Source: G965232465 sp965232465 (GTDB taxonomy: Bacteria > Pseudomonadota > Alphaproteobacteria > JAQWUY01). Taken from it: a DNA stretch of 64,000 bases. Shown piece after piece: positions 9,113 to 18,689 of this stretch. The number at the start of each line of letters is the position of its first letter. Position 1 is the first letter of the stretch. The stretch covers positions 496,001 to 560,000 of the forward strand of contig OZ246977.1 in assembly GCA_965232465.1 (NCBI GenBank), given 5' to 3'. Both the position numbers and the translations under genes were made by a program. Below the pieces are notes generated by a model. That model worked only from the letters and a program-made list of their open reading frames with translations, was not told the DNA's origin and did no database searches.

Positions 9113-10297
9113 ATGAATATACATGAATATCAAGGTAAGCAAATCTTGAAACGGGCTGGTATACCCGTAAATGAGGGTATTGCTGCGTTTACGGTCGAAG
9201 AAGCCGTTGCGGCGGCAAAGGCGTTTGGCGAAGGGGCGTGTATTGTCCTTAAATCCCAAATCCATGCGGGGGGACGGGGGGCGGGTCGCTTTATTAATGG
9301 TAATCCAGATAAGGGCGGTGTACGGGTATTTTTCGACACGGAAAAAATCGAAGCCAACGCCAAAGAAATGTTGGGCGAAGTCTTGGTAACCAAGCAAACG
9401 GGACCAGAAGGCAAACAAGTAAACCGTTTATATGTGGAAAATGGCTGTGATATTGCACATGAATATTATGTATCTGTGTTATTGGATCGTGCACTTAGCA
9501 AAGTTATGATTATGGCATCAACTGAGGGCGGGATGGATATTGAAACAGTTGCGGAACAAACCCCAGAAAAAATTATCCAAGTATACGCCGACCCAGATGG
9601 ATTGTCCGTTACCACAGCCAACGATTTGGCGGCACAATTGGGTATGACGGGTAACACAGCCGATCAAGCGGCGGATGTCTTTATCAAATTGGTAAAAACA
9701 TACATGGAAAAAGACATGGATATGTTGGAAGTCAACCCGTTGGTTACCACACCTGATGGGGATATTATTGCCTTGGATGCAAAAATTTCCTTTGATTCAA
9801 ATGCCTTATACCGCCACCCTGATATTCAAGAAATGCGGGATGAGACCGAAGAAGACCCCATGGAAAATGAAGCGGAAAAGTGGCAATTAAACTATGTCAA
9901 TCTGGAGGGGAATATTGGCTGTATGGTAAATGGTGCCGGTTTGGCAATGGCGACTATGGATATTATTCAAATGAAGGGGGCAATGCCCGCAAATTTCTTG
10001 GATGTGGGGGGGACGGCCACCGCAGAACGGGTTGCCGCCGCCTTTAAAATTATTCTGTCCGATGACAATGTACAAGGTATCTTGATCAATATTTTTGGCG
10101 GTATCGTCCGTTGTGATATGATTGCCGAAGGTATTATCGAAGCTGCAAAACAAGTGGGTGTTCCCGTGCCATTGGTGGTACGGTTGGAGGGGACAAATGT
10201 GGAAAAAGGCAAACAAATTTTGGCGGAAAGTGATGTAAATGTGGTATCCGCCGATACTTTGGAAGACGCCGCAGAAAAAATCGTTGCATTGGTATAA
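9113..10297 (+). CDS. sucC: Succinyl-CoA synthetase, beta subunit
   Basis: Nucleotide-binding (ATP-grasp) subunit of the ADP/GDP-forming succinyl-CoA ligase, 394 residues. The N-terminus MNIHEYQGKQILKRAGIPV is canonical; LKSQIHAGGRG, MDMLEVNPLV (metal binding) and NIFGGIVRCD are visible. ATG 9113 is preferred over the in-frame ATG at 9107 because the GGAAAG ribosome site sits about nine bases upstream of it and the family starts at MNIHEYQ. Lies 45 bases after mdh and 23 before sucD, so one operon. Confidence 0.97.
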   Translation: MNIHEYQGKQILKRAGIPVNEGIAAFTVEEAVAAAKAFGEGACIVLKSQIHAGGRGAGRFINGNPDKGGVRVFFDTEKIEANAKEMLGEVLVTKQTGPEGKQVNRLYVENGCDIAHEYYVSVLLDRALSKVMIMASTEGGMDIETVAEQTPEKIIQVYADPDGLSVTTANDLAAQLGMTGNTADQAADVFIKLVKTYMEKDMDMLEVNPLVTTPDGDIIALDAKISFDSNALYRHPDIQEMRDETEEDPMENEAEKWQLNYVNLEGNIGCMVNGAGLAMATMDIIQMKGAMPANFLDVGGTATAERVAAAFKIILSDDNVQGILINIFGGIVRCDMIAEGIIEAAKQVGVPVPLVVRLEGTNVEKGKQILAESDVNVVSADTLEDAAEKIVALV

Positions 10298-10320
10298 CAT
10301 TAAAATAAGGAATATATAAG

Positions 10321-11193
10321 ATGGCTGTTTTAATTAACAAAAACACAAAAGTAATTTGTCAAGGTTTTACTGGTAAACAAGGAACTTTCCACAGTCAACA
10401 AGCCATTGCGTATGGGACGCAAATGGTCGGGGGGGTAACCCCCAAAAAAGGCGGACAACACCACTTGGGATTGCCTGTATTTAACACAGTAGCGGAGGCA
10501 AAAGCGGCAACCGAAGCAACTGCATCGGTTGTTTATGTTCCCCCGCCTTTTGCGGCGGTGGGTATTATCGAAGCGATTGAGGCGGAAATGCCCTTGGTGG
10601 TTGCCATTACCGAAGGTATTCCCATTATGGATATGGTACGGGTCAAACAGGCTTTGCAAGGATCCAAAACCCGTCTGATTGGTCCAAATTGCCCGGGGGT
10701 TATTACCCCTGATGCGTGTAAAATTGGCATCATGCCCGGACACATTCACACGCCCGGTAAAGTGGGCATTATCAGCCGTTCGGGTACATTAACTTATGAG
10801 GCGGTACATCAAACCACGCTGGCGGGATTGGGGCAATCCACTTGTATTGGTATTGGGGGGGATCCGGTGAATGGTACGAATTTTATGGATTGTATGGATA
10901 TATTCTTAAACGACCCAGATACAGATAGCATTATCATGATTGGCGAAATCGGCGGTACGGCGGAAGAAGAAGCATGCGAATTTATCCAATCGCACCCCAT
11001 TAAGAAACCGATTGTTGGCTTTATTGCCGGCACAACCGCCCCAGAGGGCAAACGCATGGGACATGCTGGGGCAATTATTTCCGGTGGTAAAGGCACCGCA
11101 GAATCCAAGTTCCAAGCCATGGAACAAGCGGGCGTAGTCGTAAGCCGCAGCCCAAGCCGCTTGGGCGAAACAATGCTTGAAATTATGAAATAA
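10321..11193 (+). CDS. sucD: Succinyl-CoA synthetase, alpha subunit
   Basis: CoA-binding, histidine-phosphorylated subunit, 290 residues. CQGFTGKQGTFHS is the CoA-binding loop, NCPGVITPDACKIGIMPG the conserved core, and GHAGAIISGGKGTA carries the phosphohistidine. The gene is complete. Its stop codon TAA is the first three bases of an 8-bp target duplication made by the restriction-modification element that follows, so the insertion occurred at the very end of the gene without changing the protein. Confidence 0.97.
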   Translation: MAVLINKNTKVICQGFTGKQGTFHSQQAIAYGTQMVGGVTPKKGGQHHLGLPVFNTVAEAKAATEATASVVYVPPPFAAVGIIEAIEAEMPLVVAITEGIPIMDMVRVKQALQGSKTRLIGPNCPGVITPDACKIGIMPGHIHTPGKVGIISRSGTLTYEAVHQTTLAGLGQSTCIGIGGDPVNGTNFMDCMDIFLNDPDTDSIIMIGEIGGTAEEEACEFIQSHPIKKPIVGFIAGTTAPEGKRMGHAGAIISGGKGTAESKFQAMEQAGVVVSRSPSRLGETMLEIMK

Positions 11194-13852
11194 TTTTAGG
11201 GATTTATATACTTGACTCCACAAGAGTTGAATTAAGGTTACTTTTTGTTTTTATGCACAGATGATATTGATGAGTTTACATTTTGTCTAAATAATGGTAA
11301 TGTTAAGCATCATATATTTGACTTTATGGATAGTTTGTTTAATGGTGCTTTTTGGTAATGAATTGACCTATAAGGAGTTGATAAAATGACAATAATACCC
11401 GAATCAGAAATACATTTATACGCATACCTTATACAACAAAAAATTTTTTCTAATGACTGGGATACCAAAAGAGTAGCCAATCACCCTGATATTCAGGGCA
11501 TTCTAAATAGTGCAAGCAAAAAAGGCTCTGGTAATAGGGGAGAGCCTGATTTAATATATGTAAATAGAAACAAAAAACTTCTTATATTATTAGAAAATAA
11601 ATCGAGTATTACATCCCATAAGTCTATTGATGGTCGTTCTAAACCTGTTGACTTTGCTGTTGACGGGATTCGTCATTATTTGTCTTTTTTTGTAGGAACA
11701 GAGTTAAATGAAAATAATAAGCACCTTTCCGATTGGAAAATTATAGGTATCGCCTTTTCTGGTGATATAAGAGATGAATATAACAAATTAATAGATTCGT
11801 TTATTATCAAAAATGGGGTAATAGAAAATATAAATGTTAGAGAATTTTTAGATGAAAATGATTATTTACGAATTTTTGAAAATATTGACCTAGAACATAT
11901 AACTACCAATATTTCCTCATCTTCCCGAGAGATTAATATAAAACTTCGTGAGATAGATGCAGAAAATAGACCAATATTATTAAGTGCTTCAATGATTTCA
12001 TTATTAGATAGACATGATAATGATTTTAGAGAAAACTTTAAAAACTATAAAGCTGAAACTCTAGTAAAAAGAATACCAGAAGTTGTTGAGTATATACTAG
12101 ATAAAGAAGGGATAGATAGCAAAAAGGTCAATCTTTTTATAAGAAAATTGGTTTTCTTGCAAGATAGTATAGATTTGAAAAATGATAAATTAAAAATATT
12201 ATATAACATTTTAACTGAACTTAAAGATAATGTAATCCCTCTTTTTGAAAAGAAAAGTAGTTATGATATTATTGGTAAATTTTATGAGGAATTTCTTAAA
12301 TATGCAGGTATAGCAAATGTTAAAAAAGGTATTGTTTTAACACCATATCATATCACAACACTTTTTACTGATTTATTGGATGAAGAAATTAAGAATAATG
12401 ATGTGTTCTTAGACCCATGTTGTGGGACAGGGGCATTTCTTATTTCTGGTATGAATAAAATTATAAATAAAATTGAAACTTCTAATATATCCAATAAATT
12501 CGATCGAGTAAATATGGTAAAAGAATATCAAATAATTGGAATTGAAAAAAATGCTACTATGTTTTCTTTGGCTATATCCAATATGTTGTTTAGGGGTGAT
12601 GGTAAGTCAAGAATACTGAATGGAGATTTTTTTGATGATATAATGTTAGAAGAAGTGAAACAGTTAAATCCCACAATTGGTTTTATAAATCCACCATATA
12701 GTGGTTTAGATAACGCAAAAAATCCAACAAAAAAAGAGATTCAATTTTTGGAAAGAATGCTGGATACAGTAAATAGATTTGGTATTATTATCGCACCATT
12801 ATCTACATTTTTTAAAGATACTATTATTCGTAATAGGATACTATCAAAACACATGTTGAAGTATGTTATAAACATGCCTAGTGATTTATTTCAACCCAAC
12901 GCTATGACACATACAGCTATTGCTGTTTTTGAAACGCATCAGCCACATAATAACAATAGGGTTATTTTTTATGATTTAAAAGATGATGGTTTTATGTTGT
13001 CCAAAAATAAAGGTAGAACAGATAAGTTAAATAAATGGCAAGAGATTAGAAAAAAACTATTAAACGATATAAAAGATACTGATACTAATCAAGATAATAT
13101 AAAAATTTTAAAGAAAAAAATTTCCAATAATGATGAGTGGGTGATACAAGCCCACAGCGAAACAGATTATTCAGATATGGATAATCAGAATTTTGAAAAT
13201 ACTATTAAAGAATATGTCATATTTAAAACAAAAGTATCCTTAGATTTATTAAACAAAAATATGAGAGATATAGATTTATTTAATTTATTTTCTAAATCTG
13301 ATATTTCAAACGCTCCAAAATTAGGTAATTTTATTGATATGGATAAAAAAAGATTTAAATGGTTTTCATTAGAACAATTTTTTGAAATTAAAGGAAGTAA
13401 AAGTATAACACAAACAGACATAGATATGTCCCATCAAAAAGGTTCATTTCCTTATGTAACAACTTCTGCACAAAATAATGGAATACAGGGGTTTTATGAA
13501 TATTTTACAGAACAAGGCAAAGTTTTGACTGTTGATAGTGCTACCATAGGAAGTTGCTTTTATCAAGAACTAAATTTTTCGGCATCTGACCATGTGGAGA
13601 AACTTGTACCAAATTTTAATATTAACATATATATAGCCATGTTTTTAATAACTATAATGAAACAAGAGAAATATAGATATGGATATGGAAGGAAATTTTC
13701 ACAAAAAAGGTTAAAAAATACTAAAATTAAGTTACCTGTAAATATGAATAGTGATCCTGACTGGGATTTTATGGAAAATTATATTAAATCATTACCTTAT
13801 AGTAGTAACCTATGATAAATGGTGCAGTTAAATATATAAATCCCTAATTTTA
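11191..13852 (+). mobile_element. Transposon-like unit carrying one restriction-modification gene
   Basis: The unit 11199-13844 (2646 bp) starts and ends with 22-bp inverted repeats (11199-11220 and 13823-13844; 3 mismatches) beginning GGGATTTATATA. It is flanked by an exact 8-bp direct repeat, TAATTTTA (11191-11198 and 13845-13852). The only gene inside is the restriction-modification gene; no transposase is visible. The same 22-bp end occurs, without mismatch, at both ends of a 139-bp element at 34483. GG-starting ends with 8-bp duplications are known for IS1595-type and IS6-type elements; the family here is not established. Confidence 0.85.
11386..13815 (+). CDS. Single-polypeptide restriction-modification enzyme (type IIG-like)
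   Basis: 809 residues combining nuclease, DNA methyltransferase and target recognition. Residues 50-75 hold a PD-(D/E)xK nuclease motif (EPDLIYVNRNKKLLILLENK: Asp55, Glu70, Lys72). An alpha-helical linker leads to an N6-adenine methyltransferase with the SAM motif DPCCGTGAF near residue 343 and the catalytic NPPYSG at 435. Residues 655-809 resemble a single type I HsdS/type IIG recognition domain (WFSLEQFFEI ... GSFPYVTTSAQNNG). The gene is much richer in A and T than its neighbours, consistent with transfer, and is the sole cargo of the inverted-repeat unit. ATG follows AAGGAG. Activity and recognition sequence are unknown. Confidence 0.85.
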   Translation: MTIIPESEIHLYAYLIQQKIFSNDWDTKRVANHPDIQGILNSASKKGSGNRGEPDLIYVNRNKKLLILLENKSSITSHKSIDGRSKPVDFAVDGIRHYLSFFVGTELNENNKHLSDWKIIGIAFSGDIRDEYNKLIDSFIIKNGVIENINVREFLDENDYLRIFENIDLEHITTNISSSSREINIKLREIDAENRPILLSASMISLLDRHDNDFRENFKNYKAETLVKRIPEVVEYILDKEGIDSKKVNLFIRKLVFLQDSIDLKNDKLKILYNILTELKDNVIPLFEKKSSYDIIGKFYEEFLKYAGIANVKKGIVLTPYHITTLFTDLLDEEIKNNDVFLDPCCGTGAFLISGMNKIINKIETSNISNKFDRVNMVKEYQIIGIEKNATMFSLAISNMLFRGDGKSRILNGDFFDDIMLEEVKQLNPTIGFINPPYSGLDNAKNPTKKEIQFLERMLDTVNRFGIIIAPLSTFFKDTIIRNRILSKHMLKYVINMPSDLFQPNAMTHTAIAVFETHQPHNNNRVIFYDLKDDGFMLSKNKGRTDKLNKWQEIRKKLLNDIKDTDTNQDNIKILKKKISNNDEWVIQAHSETDYSDMDNQNFENTIKEYVIFKTKVSLDLLNKNMRDIDLFNLFSKSDISNAPKLGNFIDMDKKRFKWFSLEQFFEIKGSKSITQTDIDMSHQKGSFPYVTTSAQNNGIQGFYEYFTEQGKVLTVDSATIGSCFYQELNFSASDHVEKLVPNFNINIYIAMFLITIMKQEKYRYGYGRKFSQKRLKNTKIKLPVNMNSDPDWDFMENYIKSLPYSSNL

Positions 13853-13899
13853 AGGGCTAGTGTACTGTACTAAACAGATATTCTGTTCTTAAATCCATT

Positions 13900-14910
13900 T
13901 TATATGAGTTTTTGTTTTACCAGACTTTCGGCAATTTGTATGGTGTTTAGTGCCGCCCCTTTGCGTACATTGTCGGATACACACCAAAAACTGATGGCGT
14001 TTTTTTGGCTGCTGTCGTTGCGGATTCTGGATACATATACGGCATCTTCGCCTGCACATTCGACTTGTGTTACATATCCGCCGTCTTGCCGATGGTCGAC
14101 CACCACCACCCCAGGGGCGTTGCGTAACACCTTACGGGCGGTATTTTCGTCCATGTTGCCATCAAATTCCACGGTTAGGGATTCCGCATGTCCAATAAAC
14201 GCCGGTACCCGTACACAAGTGGCGGATACTTCGATATTTTCGTCCAGTATTTTTTGGGTTTCCACCCGCATTTTCCATTCTTCTTTGGTGTATCCATCGT
14301 CTTGAAATATGTCGATATGTGGAATACAATTAAAGGCAATTTGTTTAGTAAATACTTCATTTTGTATGGGGTCATTGACATAAATCCCACGGGTTTGGGT
14401 AAATAATTCATCCATGGCTTGTTTGCCCCCGCCGCTGGTGGCTTGGTAAGTGGATACGATGACCCGTTTAATGGGGGCAATATCGTGCAATGGTTTTAAT
14501 GTCACCAACATTTGAATTGTTGAACAATTCGGATTGGCAACAATCCCTTTTTTGATGTTTTGTAAATCTTGGGGATTGACTTCTGGGATGACCAATGGTA
14601 CATCGCCATCCATACGCCAATAGGAAGTATTGTCGATAACAACCGCCCCCGCCGCCGCCGCCTTAGGCGAATATTCGGCGGATATTTTCGCCCCCGGTGA
14701 GGATAATACAATATCTATATCGGTAAAATCAAATAAGGCAAGGTTTTGACAGGGCATATTTTTGTCCCCAAATGCCACTTCCACCCCCATAGACCGATTC
14801 GAAGCAAGTGGAATCAAAGTATCCACAGGAAATTCCCGTTCCGCTAATATATTTAACAATTCACGCCCCACATTCCCAGTGGCCCCTACGACCGCAACAG
14901 CATAGCCCAT
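13900..14910 (-). CDS. asd: Aspartate-semialdehyde dehydrogenase
   Basis: Reduces aspartyl phosphate to aspartate semialdehyde for lysine/diaminopimelate, threonine and methionine synthesis; 336 residues. GYAVAVVGATGNVGRELL is the NADP-binding Rossmann motif, VANPNCSTIQM contains the catalytic cysteine, and the ATSGGGKQAMDEL loop and VPAFIGHAESLTVEF (active-site His) follow. Start ATG 14910 is preferred over 14925 because it matches the MGYxVAVVGATGNVG start of alphaproteobacterial homologues. Convergent with the restriction-modification gene. Confidence 0.95.
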   Translation of the reverse strand: MGYAVAVVGATGNVGRELLNILAEREFPVDTLIPLASNRSMGVEVAFGDKNMPCQNLALFDFTDIDIVLSSPGAKISAEYSPKAAAAGAVVIDNTSYWRMDGDVPLVIPEVNPQDLQNIKKGIVANPNCSTIQMLVTLKPLHDIAPIKRVIVSTYQATSGGGKQAMDELFTQTRGIYVNDPIQNEVFTKQIAFNCIPHIDIFQDDGYTKEEWKMRVETQKILDENIEVSATCVRVPAFIGHAESLTVEFDGNMDENTARKVLRNAPGVVVVDHRQDGGYVTQVECAGEDAVYVSRIRNDSSQKNAISFWCVSDNVRKGAALNTIQIAESLVKQKLI

Positions 14911-15047
14911 TTGAAAGCCTTTCATAATTTTAGTGTGTTATAAAACATAATTATACACACATAAAAAATTTTAAGTCAATACGATATTATGCTCTGAATC
15001 GTACAACATAAAATATGGGTGCCAAACACTGTGTCCCTCGACATCTA

Positions 15048-15821
15048 TTATAGGGTGTATTTATCTATTTGAGTTTTTTCATTTCTTCCACCCTTAATCC
15101 ATTCGAGTTTTCTCATTTCTTCCACTCCTTTACGGGACGCATTGATTTCCATACCATTTTTTAAGATGCACACATATCGATTGTTCCTGCGAACGATGTC
15201 TTTTAAACCATCTTGGGCAATCCAGTAGCTACGGTGAATCTGTACCCCATTAATGGGGGTGCTGTTGCCAATGGCATTGGCAAGGGATGAATACACCATG
15301 TGGTTGCCCTTCGATGTGATAATATTAACATAATGGTCATTGGCTTGTAATCCCCATAAATCGCCCCGTTTGGGCAAGGGAATGGTTTTTAAAATATCGG
15401 GACAGTATTTTTTTTCAATATGAATCAGATTTTCAATATTTAAAATTTGTCGCAAGACTATGGTGGAAAATATAGAAATAATCCCATATATAATGGCGGA
15501 ATTTCGTATAGCTGATATGGTAAGAGAGTTAAATATGGATATAAGTATTATCAACCCCACATACGATATAAGTAATAATGCCAATATGGCAATAAGATTA
15601 TTTTCTTGTTTTTTATATTGTAAATACACCCCCCCAATGGCATTCGAAAGTGTCGGCACGAGCATATATAACGCCCACAATATAATATTTATAATGGGCG
15701 ATAGGGATAATTTGGGACCGAATAATATCATAAAACTCATTGAGATCAAAACAATCAATCCCATTATAATGTATGCTTTTGATCCTTTTATTTCATGTAC
15801 TAAAAATTTCCAAAATTTCAT
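15048..15821 (-). CDS. Membrane-anchored LytTR-type regulator
   Basis: 257 residues: four predicted transmembrane segments in residues 15-135, then a LytTR DNA-binding domain (about 155-245; WGLQANDHYVNIITSKG, VQIHRSYWIAQ, RRNNRYVCILKNGMEINAS). The architecture is of a one-component membrane regulator that could sense an envelope signal and bind DNA directly; no partner kinase is nearby. The C-terminus is altered: a 34-bp tandem duplication (about 15071-15138) shifts frame, so the protein ends in a novel tail instead of the short end that the second repeat copy would encode. Its targets are not known. Confidence 0.8.
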   Translation of the reverse strand: MKFWKFLVHEIKGSKAYIIMGLIVLISMSFMILFGPKLSLSPIINIILWALYMLVPTLSNAIGGVYLQYKKQENNLIAILALLLISYVGLIILISIFNSLTISAIRNSAIIYGIISIFSTIVLRQILNIENLIHIEKKYCPDILKTIPLPKRGDLWGLQANDHYVNIITSKGNHMVYSSLANAIGNSTPINGVQIHRSYWIAQDGLKDIVRRNNRYVCILKNGMEINASRKGVEEMRKLEWIKGGRNEKTQIDKYTL

Positions 15822-16260
15822 AATATAATTTTCTTTCCCAAACTATTTTATACCATACGCATTTTGTTACAGAGAATATATTACCATAATTGATATACCA
15901 TATTAAACTATAAGATAAAAAACGAATCATTTCAAGCATAAAATCATATTTATGGAACAGATTTGCCCATTTGTAATGAAAACACACACAAATGTAATGT
16001 GTTATTGGTGTATCGTAAATCCCATATCTTATTTGTTAATGCCTTAAATTGTATATTTTACGAGATGTAACATACTGTTTATAAATTTGCTGATGTTTTT
16101 TTACGAATAAATACCTTATTTAACGAAAATACAATTTTATTATATTTTTTGTACTGTATTATATAAACATACAGCACATGTATGGTATGTATTATCAAAA
16201 AACAACATGTACTTTGTATAAATATGTATTTTTAAATTAATGATGAAAGGATTAAAGATT
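15822..16260. other. Intergenic region, very AT-rich
   Basis: Divergent control region between the LytTR gene and the DUF2141 envelope operon. I see no convincing gene. It is rich in A/T runs, with several possible -10 boxes; no promoter can be placed with confidence. The AAAGGATTAAAG just before 16261 is the ribosome site of the next gene. Confidence 0.5.
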
Positions 16261-16710
16261 ATGAAAAAAGTACTAATAGCAACGACTATATTGGCATTGA
16301 CAAGTAATGCATTTGCTGATAAAGTTAAAATTACCATTAACAATATATTGGAATCCAAAGGAACCATTCAGTTGGCTATTATCGAATCTGGGTATGAGGC
16401 AAACTTCCCAGATGAGGGACGGTTAATGTTACCACAGGTGGATGGGTCTATGGCACCGGGGTTGCAGGAGAATGCTACCACACCGTCGATGTCATTTGAT
16501 GTGGATTTGCCGGCGGGTACATATGCGGTTGCCGTATACCATGATGTAAACGACAATGGCAAAATGGATCGTGTGCCATTTGTCGGATTACCCCTTGAAC
16601 CTTATGGATTTTCCAATGATGCCCGTGGTGCATTTGGTGCCCCCAGCTTTGCCGATGCGTCATTCGAAGTGGATGGGGACACGGAAATCGAAATGGATGT
16701 GGCAAAATAA
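16261..16710 (+). CDS. Exported DUF2141-family protein
   Basis: 149 residues with a signal peptide (MKKVLIATTILALTSNAFA). The mature part matches the DUF2141 pattern, a small beta-sandwich: KVKITINNILESKGTIQLAI early, then VDLPAGTYAVAVYHDVNDNG and LPLEPYGFSNDARG. Probably periplasmic; no biochemical role is established for the family. ATG 16261 is chosen because the ribosome site and signal peptide begin there. First gene of a run with an ABC ATPase, two permeases, a LolA-like protein and a beta-barrel protein. Confidence 0.85.
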   Translation: MKKVLIATTILALTSNAFADKVKITINNILESKGTIQLAIIESGYEANFPDEGRLMLPQVDGSMAPGLQENATTPSMSFDVDLPAGTYAVAVYHDVNDNGKMDRVPFVGLPLEPYGFSNDARGAFGAPSFADASFEVDGDTEIEMDVAK

Positions 16711-16789
16711 CATATTATGTATGTGGCGGGGGATATTATCCACCGCTACATAACATTCACACTTAAATAACTTAGGAGGCTTAAATATC

Positions 16790-17464
16790 ATGGCACTTAT
16801 TGATTTAAAAGGTATCGATAAAATATTTACCATGGGTGAAGTAGAAGTACGGGCATTAAATAGCGTAGACTTACAGGTCCAAGAGGCTTCTTTTACCGCG
16901 GTTAGCGGTCCCAGTGGATCGGGCAAAACCACCTTGTTAAATATTATTGGTACGCTGGACACAGCAACAAATGGGGAATATTATTTTGACGATGAACACA
17001 TAGAATACGAAAACCAAGAACAAATTAACCGTATTCGTAGCAACGACATCGGCTTTATTTTCCAAAACTATAACCTGCTGCCCGTATTATCGGCGGTGGA
17101 AAATGTGGAGATGTCGGTTATGCAAAGTTCAATGCCCGCCAAAGAAAGACGGGAACAAGCGGAGTACTTGCTCGAACAAGTGGGGCTGGCGGATCGCATG
17201 CACAATATGCCCTCTGGTTTATCAGGGGGGCAACAACAACGGGTTAGTGTTGCCCGCTCATTAATGGGGAAACCAAAATTGGTATTGGCGGATGAACCGA
17301 CCGCCAGTTTGGATACAAAAAACACTATGCAGTTGATTGACATTATGTTGGATTTGAATGAACGGTTAAAAACCACCTTCTTATTTTCCACCCATGACAT
17401 TACGCTGTTAAAAAATGTAAGAAATATTATCAAATTAATTGACGGGGAGGTTGTCGATGAATAA
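16790..17464 (+). CDS. ABC transporter ATPase, LolD/MacB type
   Basis: 224 residues, the length of stand-alone LolD-type ATPases. Walker A GPSGSGKTTLLN, Q-loop FQNYNLLPVLSAVENV, signature LSGGQQQRVSVARSL, Walker B LVLADEPTASLD and the switch His in FSTHD are all intact. It overlaps the first permease gene by 8 bases and is the only ATPase in the cluster, so it probably energises both permeases. Mechanotransmission-type transporters of this family move lipoproteins, peptides or envelope components out of the inner membrane; the substrate here is unknown. Confidence 0.92.
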   Translation: MALIDLKGIDKIFTMGEVEVRALNSVDLQVQEASFTAVSGPSGSGKTTLLNIIGTLDTATNGEYYFDDEHIEYENQEQINRIRSNDIGFIFQNYNLLPVLSAVENVEMSVMQSSMPAKERREQAEYLLEQVGLADRMHNMPSGLSGGQQQRVSVARSLMGKPKLVLADEPTASLDTKNTMQLIDIMLDLNERLKTTFLFSTHDITLLKNVRNIIKLIDGEVVDE

Positions 17465-18689
17465 TAAATGGTTTAAAATAGCATGGCGATCAGTTGTGCG
17501 TAACAAAAGACGGTCAATGACGGCCGTATTAACAATCGGTATAGCAGCGGCGGCAATGATGGCGGCATATGGGTTCTTGACCTTTACATTTTGGGGGTTA
17601 AAGACTTCGATTATCCAAGGGGGTGCGGGAAATTACCACATCATGGATAAACGCTTTATTACTGGCTTCGAAGAAACCCCCATGGAATTTGGGATTCCCA
17701 ATACAGAATCCGATGACTTGATTGAAAAATTGGAATCCCAACGGGAAATTCGTTTGGTGACCCCCCGTATTAGCTTTGCGGGTTTGGTGTCATTGGGTGA
17801 AATTACCGCTATTTTCCAAGGGCAAGGGGTAAATCCGAAAAAAGAAAATCGTTTGCGGGCGGGCAACGCCGCCGGGCAATATCTGCAAGGGCGCGAAGTC
17901 CGTGGCGATGATATTTACCAAGTCGAATTGGCGTTAAAAGTAGCGGAACGGCTGAATGCCAAAGTGGGCGATGTGGTAACATTGCTGGGGACAACCCAAT
18001 TTGGCGGTATTAACGCCATCGATGCCAAAGTTGCCGGCATTTATACCACGGGTATTCCCGAACGGGATGCCATTGAATTAAAGGCCCCCCTAGACTTTGC
18101 CCAAGAACTTATGGAGGCGGACAGAATAACCCGTTTGGTGGTACAGTTACGGGATATGGATGCAACCGATACATATCGTGCCACACTAAATGGTATGATT
18201 GGCGATAAGAATGACACGCAAACATGGTATGAATTGGAACCATATTTCTTGTCCGTGCAACAGATTTATTATGGTATTTTTACATTTATGGGTATCATTT
18301 TAATCTCAGTTGTGTTATTATCCGTATACAATGTACTTAGCACAACTGTGTTGGAACGGGTGGCGGAAATTGGCACATTACGGGCATTTGGAATTTCCCG
18401 TTCCCGTATTACCCGTACCTTTATGACCGAAGGGTTTATTATTGGCGTGTTTGGGTCGTTGTTGGGTGTTATCGTGTTCGCAGGGATGTTTATCGGTATC
18501 AACCAAACGGACATTATGTTACCCCCCCCACCGGGACGGTCGCAACCCTATCCATTGTTGATATTCTTCGAACCCGAAGGTGTGCTAGCTGTAAGTGGCA
18601 TCATGGTACTATTAGGTGGCTTTGCGTCCCTGTTCGCAGTCCGCAAAGTGGTAAAAAAGAAAGTAGTGGAGCAATTACATCATGTTTAA
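17457..18689 (+). CDS. FtsX/LolE-type ABC permease, paralogue 1
   Basis: 410 residues: an N-terminal membrane helix (SMTAVLTIGIAAAAMMAAYG), a large MacB-type periplasmic domain (about 45-270), then three membrane helices of the FtsX domain with the conserved LSTTVLERVAEIGTLRAFGI. Start ATG 17457 has GGGAGG upstream and overlaps the ATPase gene. A paralogue of the same predicted length lies at 21057, sharing the N-terminus NKWFKIAWRSVVRN and the loop LPPPPGRS. Its stop overlaps the start of the LolA-like gene by 8 bases. Confidence 0.9.
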   Translation: MNNKWFKIAWRSVVRNKRRSMTAVLTIGIAAAAMMAAYGFLTFTFWGLKTSIIQGGAGNYHIMDKRFITGFEETPMEFGIPNTESDDLIEKLESQREIRLVTPRISFAGLVSLGEITAIFQGQGVNPKKENRLRAGNAAGQYLQGREVRGDDIYQVELALKVAERLNAKVGDVVTLLGTTQFGGINAIDAKVAGIYTTGIPERDAIELKAPLDFAQELMEADRITRLVVQLRDMDATDTYRATLNGMIGDKNDTQTWYELEPYFLSVQQIYYGIFTFMGIILISVVLLSVYNVLSTTVLERVAEIGTLRAFGISRSRITRTFMTEGFIIGVFGSLLGVIVFAGMFIGINQTDIMLPPPPGRSQPYPLLIFFEPEGVLAVSGIMVLLGGFASLFAVRKVVKKKVVEQLHHV

